DNA from: Apostichopus californicus
Lineage: Eukaryota > Echinodermata > Holothuroidea > Aspidochirotida > Stichopodidae
Direction of reading: 5' to 3'
Assembly (NCBI GenBank): GCA_020650975.1
Contig: JAIPMN010040799.1
Coordinates: 973-43,827 of the forward strand
Length of the DNA stretch: 42,855 nt
A program made the position numbers and the translations under genes. Under the pieces are notes generated by a model. The model was not told the DNA's origin and made no database searches. It saw only the letters and a program-made list of their open reading frames with translations. This document shows positions 10,643 through 25,600 of the stretch, one piece after another; position 1 is the stretch's first letter, and each line of letters starts with the position of its first letter.

Positions 10643-13600
10643 GTTTGTATTTTTTACAATTGATTATCACAAAATTTTGAATTATTAGTGCACTGTACCT
10701 GGCAACCCTTAGGCCTAAATATTGAATACATCAAAGCAGGCACCTAACTACAATAAAAGGTATAATGATATAAAATGTAGGCTTGTTTAAAGGAATAGAA
10801 ATCAGATAGCTTACCAATTGCTTAGCTGGTCACCAAAGTTCAGTAAAACAAGTCAGAAATCTCAGAAATAGCCTTTATGTATTTGTCTTTGGTGTTTTTC
10901 CACATCGTATGTAAGTTTTAAAACTGAGTGAAAACCCTCAATGAACTATCTAAACTTTCGACTTTAATATTGTTACTGTTTTCCTCTATTAAAAGATTAC
11001 TAGAAATCTTACAAATTGACATAATGATGATAAAGCTATATCAATACTTCTCTCCTAGCTGAGAATGGAAGGCTACACATATGTAGGAGTGGGCAACTCT
11101 ACCAGCAAGAAAGATGCTCAGTTTAACGCAGTGAAAGATTTCTTGAACTACTTTGTGAGAGAAGGTTATATCAAGGCTTCTGATGTTCCACAGCTACAGG
11201 TGAGTTTAAAATTGAAGCAACGTAGCAGGCCGTCAGGTTTTATCAAATATTTTTTGCATGTGGTGTCCTTTAGCTCAACAGTTGTGGTTATAAGGGAATA
11301 AATTAAAAATTTCATGTCGCAGGTTTGAAGGCTCTGAATTTTCTCACTTAGAAAATACAATTATTGCTGTTCAGAGAACTGCTCTACATCTTTGCACTTG
11401 TGTAGCAATCCAATCAATTTGCATAGCATTTTGTGATACCAGATATGTTACACCCTGGTAGCCATTTTGCGATGTGATACCAGAGTCCAGAGATATTATT
11501 CCTTGGTAGTCCTACTTTACACCCTGGAGTTCCAGCTGTGATTTAATTCCTTACCCACTAACCAGCCATACATCATTCAGATTTCAGACAATATGTTTAG
11601 AGTATTTAATTGGGGGCAGTATATTAAATGCATGACACAGTTGCTCAATACTTGTCCTACAATCACAGAGCTAACTAGGCACCCAAGAACTTTTTTGATG
11701 GGATTATAATCTCAATTGGCAAGGAATCACAATAAGCCCACTGGCTTTCTGGTTAATTTCCAAACTGCTTTTCACATTAGGGTATATGTACCTTTGGGCA
11801 TTTGTGACTTGTGACTCTAAATCAGTGGTAGGCAGGAAATTGATCTGGTGGGTTGTAGTGAAATTAACACTTAAGGATGCATCTCTTCCCAACAAGTGAC
11901 ATAATTGGACACATGACAACATTATATGTTTGGGAATAAGTCAGAAAGTCCTGAATGGTCATCCGTCGGTTATGTTGTTGAAATATCCAACCACTGGTAG
12001 GAACTATATGCAATCTCCTCATTTCTCAAACTGTGCACATTTCATGTCCATAGACATCTAGGTTTTGTAGCCACATTAATAAGGTTTGTGGTTCGTTTCA
12101 CGTCAGCTGCAGAAAGAAATGTTTGCTGTGTCGCATTTTGAAGACCTATGCTCTAATCAGTCAATGACTAAGACTTTCCATGCATGGGAATGACTGAGTC
12201 TGTGAGGAAGTTTAAAACAGAAATAGTTTGAACAAAATAAAAGTAGGTTGGGGGTGGAGGGGGGAGGGGGAATGTTTATGAAGTTCTTTGTGTGAAGTTG
12301 TTTGTCAAATAGGTTGAAATAGTAAACTTTTGTGTATATATGGTTTCCCAGTTTTGCAAACAAACTGATTAAATTTGCATACAGTATTTAAGGAAATCTA
12401 CTCTTTATTATGTTACTCTACTTTTCAGTATGTTTATAAATGAACTACCCATTAGTCATTTGAAGGTCATAGAATTTTCTGTATTTTGTTTACATTTGCT
12501 GTTGCATCATCCTTTCTCATCAGACGGCTGCACCCCCTTCTCTCACTGAAGGTCCTTCAGACTTGCCCTCTGGCATTGCTCCAGCACCCCATCAGGCCCT
12601 AGGGAGTCAGATGGGATACTCCAGTGAGGGAGGAACAGGTTGGTAGTTGCATCCTCCAATATTTAACGTTCCCATAGGAAAATTACACAATGTAAACATT
12701 TTGCTGGAATTTGCATTAGAAAGGTCATCAGTATAGCCTGCATATATGCTAGAGAGTCAATAAATAGTCACTCATGTTCACACGTCAATGAGCGTTTCCA
12801 CAACCACGTTTAAAGCATTTTACATTGACGGAAGGATCGTTCTCAAATTTTATGCTTTCAATTGTCTGGAAATAATTTGGAGGGGGCATCAACCATAGAA
12901 GTACAGCTTCTTCAGTGGTTAGCGCGGTGAAATGTAGAGGCAATTACTGGTGGTGTTTAAGATGAATATTCAGAATTAATCGCCAACAGCTTGTTGTAAG
13001 TTTCTAGCCTGGGTTACTGTAAGCAGTCTAAGTGATATCTCTTGTAGATCCTAGCATGTGTTGGACTGTATCAACCGATACTCACGGATCACTCCTAGGC
13101 CTAAATCATCTCTTTCAGGACTGATAGGTAGCGTATCTTGTTCTCTTGTGACATTTTTTCTTGGTTCTTTGAAAAACACTGAACACAACGTAGACAAGGT
13201 CCACATCAATAATCCTCCAAAAGTTTGTTAACAGTTTATGAGTCATTAAATGATGGATACCCTTATGCTTGTCCGTCACACAACTTCCACGTTATTTTCT
13301 GATGCTCACAAGAAAGAGAAGGCTTGATACAAACCGGTGGTCAACCATAATAACCTCATAGATAGGGTTAATACGTGCAGGAGGGTAGGAGCCGGGGGGC
13401 ACTGGGGGCACGTGCCTCCCACTTTTTTTCCAAAATAGCAAATGTGCCCTACTGGCAATAAAATGTGCCACTTTGATGAAGAACTGTCTTTTGGATATCT
13501 TAAGCCTTTGTTAATTTAATATTTTTATTTTAATAATTTTTTTTAGTCTGTACATGCTATTTTTAAAATGGCATCCCATATCTTTTTGTAGCACGGTGAA

Positions 13601-16600
13601 CAATAAACAATCTCAATAAATAGAATTGAGAGCATATACTAACACATCCTATATATTTGAGTGATATGGCCGGTGTGTATCGGTTCATAGCATAACGAGT
13701 GGTGGTTTTGGAATGAGAAAGTGCCCCTCTGATGTTGTTCCCCACTTTTTGGAAGCTTCCTACCACCCTGTATACGTGTCTCTGTTGCCTTCTTTACTTT
13801 TGTATTCCAATAATCTCAAGTAGGATCTGTCGTTGTATAGAAAATTGTTTTGTATCGTTGAACACAGATTTTATCTCACAGATTCCCAGCTTTTGTTTTT
13901 ATTCGTTTTTTATTAAGATCAACATTTTGCAGGTTCTGGTCCAAGCGACCGAGATGGTCAATATGTGCCGTCTTATCAACAGAACTTCTTCGATCGACAG
14001 ATGGAGAAGAGAAATCTAGAAGAGGTTTGTCTTTATGCTACATTAATCTTTTATATCCATAACAAGTTAAATTTGAGTAAGAGTTGACAGCGCTGGTCTG
14101 TTTAAGTTTCAAATATCCCCTTAATGTCACTTTTATGAGCATGTGTACTTATTGGGCAACATAGGCTGTAATCCTTGAGAGCTCTATCAATACTTTAAAG
14201 AGTCTACTTTTGGTTCGATTTAAAGTATATTTTTGTCAGTTTTAATGTCATACTTTGGGTAGTTATTGCAGCCATGTTTGGTGGTGGGGGGGGGGGGTGT
14301 CAATGTCTACCAAATTCTGAACAGGCATTCATGTTTTACCAACAGCCTAGTATTAACAAAAATTTCAACCTGATCAATAGTATAAAGAGGCAAAGCAGTA
14401 GGATGCTTCACAGATCATCAGTCTTGGTTGCAAATTCACAAATTTCCAAGGATACATATATTCTAATGTGAAAAGCAGTTTGGAAATGACAAAACTCTTG
14501 GATGCCTATATAACTCTGTGATTGCAGGACAAGTATTTGAGCAACTTTGTCATGCAAAGTCTACCAACCTCCTCCCACAATGTTTGCTGCTTCATCTTGA
14601 GATGAACTAATACTGCAGACACACTTAATAAATGACAGCTATATGCCTTGGACAGTTTCATTTTAGACTCCCATGTGTGTAGGTGAAGATTGCTACAGTG
14701 GGAACTGACCAATAAAAAGGCTGCAGAACTTAAATAACAAGTGAAAATATCATAGAAGGGAAGTATCCAACATTTCATGGGTGTGTGTGAGGGGGTAGGT
14801 GGGGTGGTTGTATGGACACCCACCCCCTTTTCCAACACCACAAAGAAATGAAAGTAGATGTTATCAAAACCTTGCATATAGATCTAAATTATAAAGACCT
14901 AATTTATAGCATAGATTTGCCCTTAGAATGTACCATTTCCTGTCTAAAATGTCATTTTTTACCCTGGAAGAGGACCTCAACACCCCTCTACATTGGAATC
15001 TGCTTGGTACCCTAAATTTACAGCATAGATTTGCCCTCAGAATGTACCATTCCTGTCTAAGATTTCATTTTTTTCTTCTGGGAGAGGACCCCAACACCCC
15101 TCTACATGGGAATTTACTTTGTGCCCTGACCCCAGGGCCACACACAGCCTTTTGTAAACACCTGGTTCTGACCCTGTTCATAAATGATCTGTAGGTTTTA
15201 TGATGACTCAGATATGTCTTCAATCCCTCATTTTTAGGGAGAAGGATTGGATTTGAATGCCGGTATTCACGGCAATTGGACTCTACAGAACGCCAAATCT
15301 CGACTTCATCAGTACCTCCAGATGAACAAGATAAACACAGACTACAGTTACAAAATGATGGGACAGGATCATACCAGGTAAACCAGAGAAGGATAACTAA
15401 GCTAATTAGCGAATGGTTTTAGTCCATGCGGTACATGCCATTGTAGCTGAAAAATAAAGCAAAATGGCACCTGCAAAGTACCAATTGTTTGATTCATTCC
15501 TAGGTTCACATTGATCTTATGTGAACCAAAGAATGAATTTGCATCAGGTACCTTCATCTATTCACTATTCCTTCTTAACACTTTTTGATTGGACTACATT
15601 GATTGGTTGCCTCATTTTTTAGTTCATATTATTTATCTATGAACCAAAGAATGAGGGATTTTATCACAAAACTGCAACAGTCTGACTTGTTCAACCATTT
15701 ATTCTTTTGTTCTTTGCTGTAAATCATTGATGGGCAAAACAAACTGTTCACGTATTGCCATTCTTTGGTTCACAAAAGATTATTGTGAAGCAAAGAATGA
15801 GCAGTTTTTATCATCGCTACAGCCTGACCTGCCATCGTCACCTATTTACCGTTGTGGCCTTTGCGGTAAATTCTTGATGAAAATTTTTTTTTTTTACTTT
15901 TGACCTCATTCTTTGGTTTTCATATATTGATGTAAACCAAAGAATGAACAGAACATCACCACCACAGTGCTGCCGTGAAAAAAGTGAAATTTGACAGTGA
16001 CAGAATTTTCGATGAAGTACCATTCACTGTACGATTTGATCTAGAGAGCCGAATTGGTGTTCACATTAGAGTCTGGGGAGTATCGACAATTCATGGTGCT
16101 AGCTTTGTGGTGTTACACCAAACAAGTCACTCACAAAGTCAGCACTGATATACATTAACTCACATTAGAGTCTGGGGAGTATTGAAAATTAATGGTGCTA
16201 ACTTTGTGGTGTTACACCAAGCAAGTCACTCACAAAGTCAGCACCAAATGTACATTCACTCACATTAGAGTGTGGGGAGTATTGAAAATTAATGGTGCTA
16301 ACTTTGTGGTGTTACACCAAGCAAGTCACCCACAAAGTCAGCACTGATATACATCCACTGACATTAGAGTCTGGGGAGTACTGACAATTCATGGTGCTAA
16401 CTTTGTGGTGTTACACCAAGCAAGTCACCCACAAAGTCAGCACTGATATACAGTAATTCTCAGACTCTCATGTGACACAAAATGAAAATGTTAAGGGCCA
16501 TACCAGACTTGTCATAATGTAAATATATATATATATTTATATTTATATAGGTTGTGTGAACCTTGAACTCTACAATTTCACTAAATGATTCCTTCTATTG

Positions 16601-19600
16601 AGTGAATTACATATGGCTGTACCCTTTTCAGAAAGTGTCTTTTAGTGGAGCAGGATTCATACAACTCAGATGGTCACTGTTATTTGTGTGCATTCATGGA
16701 GATACTCTTGTAGATGTTGTTAAGAGCACTGAATTATTCCTTTTGGCACACGCAAGAGCAAGACAGAGGATGAGATGCATTGCAGCACTGTGGTGGTGAT
16801 TGGAAATGTTATGGTCAGTCCTGTTAAAAACAGTCATCGTTACATACAATTGTTATAATACAGCATGAAAAACCTGATAATGTGAATTTACCAAACATTA
16901 TTGAATCGTTTATATTTCAAGTGTTTAAAGTAGCCTGGTAGCATTTGCGAGGTAAAGACGCTAACCGTTGATTTACCTACCAGTGCTTTACCAGTGCTTT
17001 ACCTACCAGTGATTTACCTACAGATCCACAATGTTTTAATAAGTTTCCTTGATGTCTTTAAACACATCTCTGAGAACCAGATATTTTGTTCAATTCAAAA
17101 CGAGCATTAAGACCTTCTTAAACTGAGGCCTACAACATGCTGTAGATACACCTATGTTACCAATGTCCTACGTAATAGCATAATTTAGCAAATATTTTAG
17201 ATTAGAAATCAGGGAGGCATTTGTTGCTGTGATTGACCAATGGATAGTCCAGATGAAACTTAATTGTTTGACTGATGAAAAGAGGAACATATTCTAAGCA
17301 TCCTGGTGAAGTTTGCATTAAATTCTTGCGAACCATTTTCCAGATAACAGAAATTTGAAGTTGTCATATCATAGAATCACACTGTAAAAACATGGCTTTT
17401 TTTTTTTTGATCTTTATATTTTACCTTCCAATTTCCCACTTAAAAATTGAGGTGCACTCAATATGAATATGCCTTAGTTATTAGTAAATATAGGTAACTT
17501 CACATCCTCTTACTGTAGGTAAAAGTTAGAACCTTATCCATTCCAAATGTCAATTCAGTGAAGTAAAAATTTGAAAGAAAAATGGTTGTCATTGTACAAC
17601 TATGACATCACACCTGTTTGCTTCAAGTTCACTTATGGTATTTGTGACAATTTCAATTATCAATATTTCGATACCCCTATGCAGGATTTTTCACATTTCT
17701 TGTGCAAGAAGAAGACCATCCTTAATACAATTTGGGATAAAGATAGCAGATTTAGTTTAATAAATTATATCCTTTGTTTACAAACAATATTATCAATAAC
17801 TAGTAATGTTTACAAGTTGTATTTTTTGCCATGTCATTTTTGGAGAAATTGCTCTATGAATCTTAGATGTAACCTTTATGAAGTTTGATAATCTGATAGC
17901 TTATTTGTAATTTCTTGATCTGATGATATCACTGTCATTCCTCTGGACAGATCATTTGTTGCAGAGATGTCCTTCTATGTTCCAAGACTCAGAAGAAGTA
18001 AGTTTAAGTACCTTTGGTCACCTTGTGTTCTTGAGTCAGGTGCTCCTGTTAATTTAGGAAATATGTTTTCAAATATACCAACAGACATTAACTGTGAGGA
18101 ACAACTTGGCACCAGATAAATCTAATGGAACAGCTAATCCAATACAGCTAATCTTATACAGCTAATCCAATACAGAAAATCCTCTACAGCTTACCATATA
18201 CAGCTTATCCAATACAGATAATCCAATACAGATAATCCTACACAGCTTACCCTATACAGCTAAATCCAATACAGATAATCCTATACAACTAATCCTATAA
18301 AACTAATTATCAAACAGTCTGTATTGAATAAACTTATGATTAATCCATTTCTTGAGGTCCTCTCACCTCCAAAATGTGTCCTGGTGGATTAAAATGGTCA
18401 CATAAACTTTGATGAATTTTCATTGTCAGCAAGTCATTGGGAGCCCCTCCCTCATGCCTATTGGAAGACCTCACATAAAAGGCTGCTGACGTCTTAAGGG
18501 AATCCCTCTGTCCCAATGATTTGGCCTGTCCCGTGTAGTTGTAGGTTAAATTCAGTCTGTCTGTCACAACTTTGTGTTTCTCCTTTCAAGTTACATGAAC
18601 AATTAGTTATTTACCGTAATGAAGCTAGACTGCTTTCAAAATTGTACAGCTGGGTGAGTCGATGAAGAGTCGGATAATTCCAACACCTGTTCATGTGTTC
18701 CCGTACCTTGGATAAGAAACAATGTTCAATTTTCTCCATAGATATACATGGTAGAGAGCAAGGATCGAACAAGAAAATGGCGTCGCTCTCGTGTGCTCTT
18801 TCACTTGTACGGCAGTTGTATCACATGAAAGAAATTGAAGCTTTCTCTGGTGAGAAGAAGAAGAAAGTGAAATCGGACAAGGTGCATTTGTTTTGACTAG
18901 TTTGTTTGCTATCAGTAGCTTGATGAATTAATCCACACCTTGATATTTAGATGTAATATGACATGTGTTTAGTTAGGCTAAGCAAAGAGATATATTTTGC
19001 AAGATTTTTCTCGAATATGATTTTGTTTTATAGATGTGTCTATATGTGCATGTGTGTGGGAGGGAGATGGGGGTTGGGGGGGGGAGGGGTTAGTGAAAAT
19101 AGAGCAGAGGATGATGGTAAGTCATTTACTGGTGAGGGTCATTCGGCACTTCCTTCATGGAGGGCTAGATGAGAAAGGGTCCAGGGCACCAATTGGGGAA
19201 GGCAGAAATATCATGGTTCTCACAGAGGATAGTGGGATGAAGTCAAGGACGTTTGTGATGGAACGATTCATTTGGAGGGTTAGAGGGGGTGGCTACAGGT
19301 GTAATTAGGGTGAGGTGAGGGTAAGATGGCACCTTGTCCTGCTTGCATCACATTTTACCATGTCTTATCAAATAAAATTGTTTCCTGAGTGGGGCATGGT
19401 GAAGAATAAGAGACTATTAAAAGCAGTGTGTATGTTGGCCTTGGTCTCTGTCTGTTTTTATTATTTATGAATCAATCCAGAGTTACATGTAGGTTTTTCA
19501 GTTCACCTTTTCATGGCTAAATAGTTATACAAAAAGATTTTTGGCTCGTTCATAGGATTTTGTTTTTGTTTTTGACGACTTACTTTGCACACCATTATAT

Positions 19601-22600
19601 CAGATATGAAAACTGTGTTTTGCTACTACATGATAAACACACCTTCATCACTGTTGTGGGTTCAGGGCTCGGAACCCACTACCCCACAGATGCTAGGTTT
19701 CATCGGTTGTAAATATGACCAAAGTTTTTCGAGTTGGCCAGTGCAATGGAAGTGCACTTAATTAGGGATCTTTCTTTGTAGAAACAAACACAGCGTAGAT
19801 ATGCTAGGTGTTTTTACAACCTACCTTGAAGAATCATTCACATAGAGGAATTATCAAGTTTAGGTTTTGTCTGTTTTCCTTTCACAGTTGGAACCGTATG
19901 ACGTTTCCTTGGACCCGGCTGTGGAAGACCAGGTTTCTCAAGTACTGGATGAAGCAGGAATTATAATTCCTCCTCCTCCAAGTGAGGTGTGAAATCAATA
20001 TCAAATTTTTTTTTCTTCTTATTGTTCGTAACCAAGGAGGGAGGAGGCATGTCCAACAGCATCAGAACGACTTTTAATCGAAATAATGACAAATTTGTTC
20101 TCAAGTTTGAGATTAATTTCATTGGACTACTGTATTTCATTAAGATTCTGTTTAACTGTGTTTTCTTTGCCAACATTTTGCACTCACAATTAAACTGAAA
20201 CTGAGAAGTTCTCAAAAAAGTGTCATGCACCAATGAGGACAAAGCTTTTTTTTTGCATTTTCCTTCGTGTTCCGTTGTGGAACATCCGTAGAAATTTCAT
20301 GGAGGTGTTAAATAGAGAAGAAAGCAAGAGTTTTGTTTTCAAGTGTTATTTGAAGGCTACAAAATGAACTTGTCTCTGTGTTTTATGTAGCCGGGTTACT
20401 GAATAATATAATGTCATTAACAACACACCCTGCCACTGTGTGATAATACTCTGCATATATAATACTCCCAACATCTCTAACTTAACTTCCTCAGGCCTAG
20501 AATTTCACAATTTTAGCCACTTGCTTAACAATTGCCAAGGCTTGCAAAATCGACAGGCTGAATATCAAATTTCCACTTACATTTTCGTTGATTTGTTACA
20601 GAGCAACATTTCATTTTGCACTGCAGAATGCAGGTGCCTCTTATTATAACTAGCCTGGATTCGAGTCCTGGTCTCAGAGAGCCCGAAAAGAAATCACATA
20701 AATAATGGCCCCTCATGAGCAGCTTGAACTGCTATATTTGTGGGAAATGAGGGGAGAAAAAAATATCATGATAAACAAACCCTCTTTACATTTTCAGGGT
20801 GGATCTGTCCCACTGACAAAAGAGACAGAAGCTATCGAGGACAACCCTGAGAGAGCAGTGCCGTATACCGGTGTGTCTTGGTCCCCCCCTCAGGCAAACT
20901 GGAATGCCTGGCTGGGGTGTAACATCGATGAAGGCCCATTGGTATCTGTGAGTAGCAGTTAATCGTAACAAATGTTTCTCACCTCAAACATTAGCATTTC
21001 ACAGTCAAGATAGTCAAACCATGTTAGTCTTGTTGTGTTTATAGCAACATACTTTATTACTGTTGTGTTTTCATGTGTATGCTATAGTAATATGTTGTGC
21101 ATAGTGAACATTAGCCCCCCCCCCCATTTAGGGATTTTGTGCCCCACAAGGGATTCATCAAGGAAATCGCTAATCGGTGATAAACGGTACTTTTTGTGAC
21201 AAAACTCATAAAGTTTTCTACAAAATTGTCATGTAATCTTGATTTTGAATGATTGTCTAGGAGTCCAGCAGTTTGTACGAAAAGAGAAGATGATATCCAT
21301 ATCTTACTCTTTTCAAGAGTCTGACAAATTTTTTCATTTTTGTCGAGAGATCTTGTGAGTTCCTTAATACCCACCTAGGAATGATGTGGGTCTAATGTTT
21401 CTTTAAATTTCTGTTTTACTAATTTCCTCTTTCAGATGACTTTGGATGATATCAGTGCAGATATTATGAGAAATCATGAATTATCAATTTCAGGCCATGG
21501 CATGGAAGGGGTAAGATCTTCCATACTTTATTATGTGAGATTATAAATTGAAGCAGTTTAGAAGATAGTGTGTTGATATGTTCTTACTGGCTGTTAGTTA
21601 TATGCAATGTTATACAGGCAATTGGCATTAATGACAATAATCAAGGAGACTGCATATTAATATTTTGCATGATGAAATGTCAAGTGAAGAGCAGTGAAAC
21701 TGGTCTCTCACGAAATCTGTAAGGTCCGAAACTGGTCTCTAAAGAAATATGTTAAGTCTGAATCTGGTCTCTCGAGATTTTTGTTAGGTCCAAATCTGGT
21801 CTCTCAAGAAATCTGTTAGGTCTGAATCTGGTCTCACAGAATTTTTTTCGTTTTTAGGTCTGACTCTGGTCTCTCAAGAAATTTGTTAGGTCTGAATCTG
21901 GTCTCTTATAAAAAAGGGTTAGGTCTGAATCTGATCCCTCAAGAAATTTTGTTAGGTCTGAATCTGGTCTCTCAAGAAATTTGTTATGTTTGTAATAGCT
22001 ACTTGCAAGGATTAGTTGTCTTTGTTGTCATCCAATTAGCTAGAAGTGAGTTGAAGCTATTGTTGTATGTTAGTCAAATAGCTCCAATTGTCTTCTCTAG
22101 CACAAGAAAATCTTGCTAGAATATGTCTTTCAATTGACCTTTCCTGTAAGAAGAACTTTTGAGACATGCTCATGCTTTTTCTTGATGGACCTAATTTCTA
22201 GTCTTGGCATAAATATTGACAATTCAAATTGAAATGTTCTACTGTCATAGCAGAACTGATGGAAATTTTAAGACGTGATTATTTACTGTGTCTGGTCGGT
22301 TATTTTCTTTTTGAAAACAAGCTGTAACAAAGGTCGTTCTTTTTTGGTCCAAATTATTGAGTTTTTAAATAGTTTGGTTGTTCCATTTATACTGAATTCA
22401 GAGTTTTATTGTCTTTGACATTCTGTTAGATATTAGGTGACAGGGAATCCCTTCCAATTTGGCAAACCAGAGAACAAATTTTAGAAGCCATCGACAGGAA
22501 TCCGGTGGTGGTGATAAAGGGCAAAACAGGATGCGGTAAAACGACACAGGTCCCTCAGTTTATCTTGGACGATTACATTCAGAGAGGCAGAGGAGCTTAT

Positions 22601-25600
22601 TGTAACATCGTTGTCACTCAGGTAAGAGGACATTGTTTTTGTGGAGAAAAGCAACATGGAGGGGATTTAAAACTGTATTGTTTGCTGACGTTGCTACATT
22701 GATGCATCCCTGCTTTCCAAACTGTTTCCTTGGCGACCACGGTGTGGTCATCCCTAGATGAGTCTCATTTTTGGGTCCCGTCACATAGTTTGGAAGCTTG
22801 GCCATTCATAATCCTTTGAAAAGGCTGAAGTTACATGAAAACATCGTCTGTTACTTATAAATTTTATCAATCCAAGAAAAGTGCACCATGAATGATAATA
22901 GCTATAGGCAAAGGGCAATAGGAAAAATGCCTGGTATTTCACAATTTTAGAGCCATTTTACTATAAGCAAATGCAAAGGCAAATAGCTAAAATCAAGTTT
23001 ACACTGGGCATTTATCCTGCACTTCAACATAAAGGCAGTTTCTGTACAAGCTTTATGAAAGCAGCCACATTAATATATGGTGGGTAATAAGCAGTAATAA
23101 TGGGTTCATGTTAGGTGCAGAAATCAATGCCAATCTTTCGACCCGACAATGATTCAGCGATGTACAGTACCATTTGTTGATGTTCGTAATGACTATGTTT
23201 CTCTAATTTCTACCTGCAGATAGCAAAATCCACTGGCATATAGCCATTAAAATAACCAGCATTCAAGACCTGGGATTGAAATATTCTGTATTGGATAAAA
23301 AAGATATATAACTCACTAATTAAAGTGCCTGTTTAACCAGGGAGAAAAACAGCTTTTCTACAAGCAGAAAATTTGCAACAGTTTTGGGGGGATTAGACTG
23401 GATTTAGATCGACACTAAAAAGTATATTGAGCAGATATAAATAGTTAATGAGAAACATCATTTGTGTTTCAATGCACCAAAGAACCTGAACTTCTCTCGG
23501 AATTCCTTGCAGCTGTCATTTACTGAATAGAAATTTTGATCCTTGGTCATGCATTTTATAACATATCATTGAAGCCTAACGAACATTCTTAACGGAGAAG
23601 TCGTTAGTTACGGGATTCACACCAACCTACGCCAGGATGGATCGGTCAATTATTATATCATCACGATCACGTTAGAAATATTTGTCTCTTTCTTTCCCCA
23701 GCCTAGACGTATCAGCGCCATCTCCATAGCTGCACGAGTCGCTTCAGAACGAGGAGAGGACCTGGGAGACAGTACCGGTTACAGTGTTAGATTTGATACA
23801 ATCAGACCAAGACCATTTGGAGCACTCCTGTTCCTGACGGTTGGTAAGAGTCGCATTATAGATCGGGTCGTGGGATGATGCATGCAGGTTCACTCTGGCA
23901 AATTGAATAAAGAAATATCTTTAAAGAGTTCTGAAGGCTCCATTATGTAGAGATCGTCAATTACAAGGCTGTGGAATGATGTGGATATTAAGCTGTTCCA
24001 AGTCTGGTTTGTTATCTTTTTATGCAGGTACGTTGCTTAGAAAGCTTATCGGAGGTCTGAGAGGCATATCACACGTAATCGTTGATGAAATTCACGAGCG
24101 AGACTTGAATGTGAGTTTGATAGGTTTTCATTCCTGGGCTGCAATTTTTTTTTAATTTTCCCCCAAATAGTTGGGTTAATAAGATACATCAAGTGTCAAA
24201 CTTTTGTGTCATATCATTCCCCCCTCATTTACAGGTTTAACAACAGTTACTTTTGTGCTCTTAATACCATCAAAAGTATGTCTGTAGATCTTGAGAGATT
24301 GGCAAAATGTTGCATTATTTGAGGTGATAAATTATCGTCGAAAACGATAAAAATTCCAGTTGACAGAGAAATGACGTACATTGTATTCTGTATGCTGTCA
24401 TCTAATTGAGTGAAATATATAACAACTAATCTTGATTTAACTTCGCTGGTTTACTTAACTTTTGTAAGATATGGTTGTTATTAAACTATGACATACATGT
24501 TTGGTTGTTGGTATCGTCAATATTAAATATGCCTCTGGAGCTTAGTGAAACCAGGAGTACAGGTTAATGTTGTAAACAAAATTTCTACAAGCTGATACAG
24601 TAAGTCTCTACTTGACTTTTATTTACTTTTTAATTACTACTGAGATTTCTGGTATTAAAGTGCATCGCATATATTTAAAGTGGCATCACTAGAATTTCCA
24701 AAGTGGTGGGGGTGGGGGGGGGTGTGGGGGGAGTAGATCACAAGCAAACAGCTTGCGGAGGGAGGGCATATGCACGTGTATAAAGTACATATCACAGGCC
24801 TACTTAGGGGCAGGGGGCTTCAGTTTTGTTTTACCAGTGCTGACTACAGGTGGGGGTGGGGAAAGCATCATAATTTCCCCCTCCCCCCCTTGTCACTGCC
24901 ACTGTATATTTGATGTGTTGTACAATAAATGTTATACAAAAACCTCTTTTGTTTGATTCTCAAAAGCTGAATGAAACCCTGACTATTTGGACGTGAGATT
25001 TTCCTTGCTCTCGTCTCTTTACAGACTGATTTTCTACTGGTCGTTCTGAGGGATATGCTGTCTGCTAACCCCGGGATGAAGGTGATTCTCATGTCAGCAA
25101 CGGTCGACACTTCGCTCTTCAGTCACTATTTCAACGAATGCCCCATTATCGAGGTGTTTGGAAGGTCGTATCCCGTGCAAGGTAATTCTCACTTCATTAC
25201 ACGGCATGTTGAAAGACTTCCTTTAACTCTTGCTACAGTCCTGGTTACGTGTCGGCGTTGTTTCTTGTAGACGGTTTACAAACCTGAGAAAATTGAAGTA
25301 AAGCTTTCAATCTTTGTGTCAGAGAAAGCCAACAGTACCCCCCCCCCCCATGCTAGTCGGCAAAATCCACTGGCATAGTAAATAGGCGGAATGTTGAGTC
25401 TTGGCCGATTGCACATTAGTTAATACCAGTTTAGTGACTTTTACATTCATGTTTCAATCTGACATGTAATGGCGGTGTTTCAGTGTTCCCATATCAACAT
25501 ACATGTTAGTTTCTGTGGATGCTGTTAACAATCAATCGCTACCTTTACTCGCAGAATATTATCTTGAAGATGTGGTCCAGATGCTGAACTTTGTTCCATC

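Noticed and set aside
15495..15946. CRISPR-like array reading of the evenly spaced repeats
   Set aside because: The units are degenerate inverted repeats with related spacers inside a eukaryotic intron, not identical direct repeats with unique spacers.
18340..18567. Minus-strand 75-codon frame in DHX9 intron 6
   Set aside because: No recognisable domain, no tail or repeat boundary and no splice context; probably chance or an old repeat.
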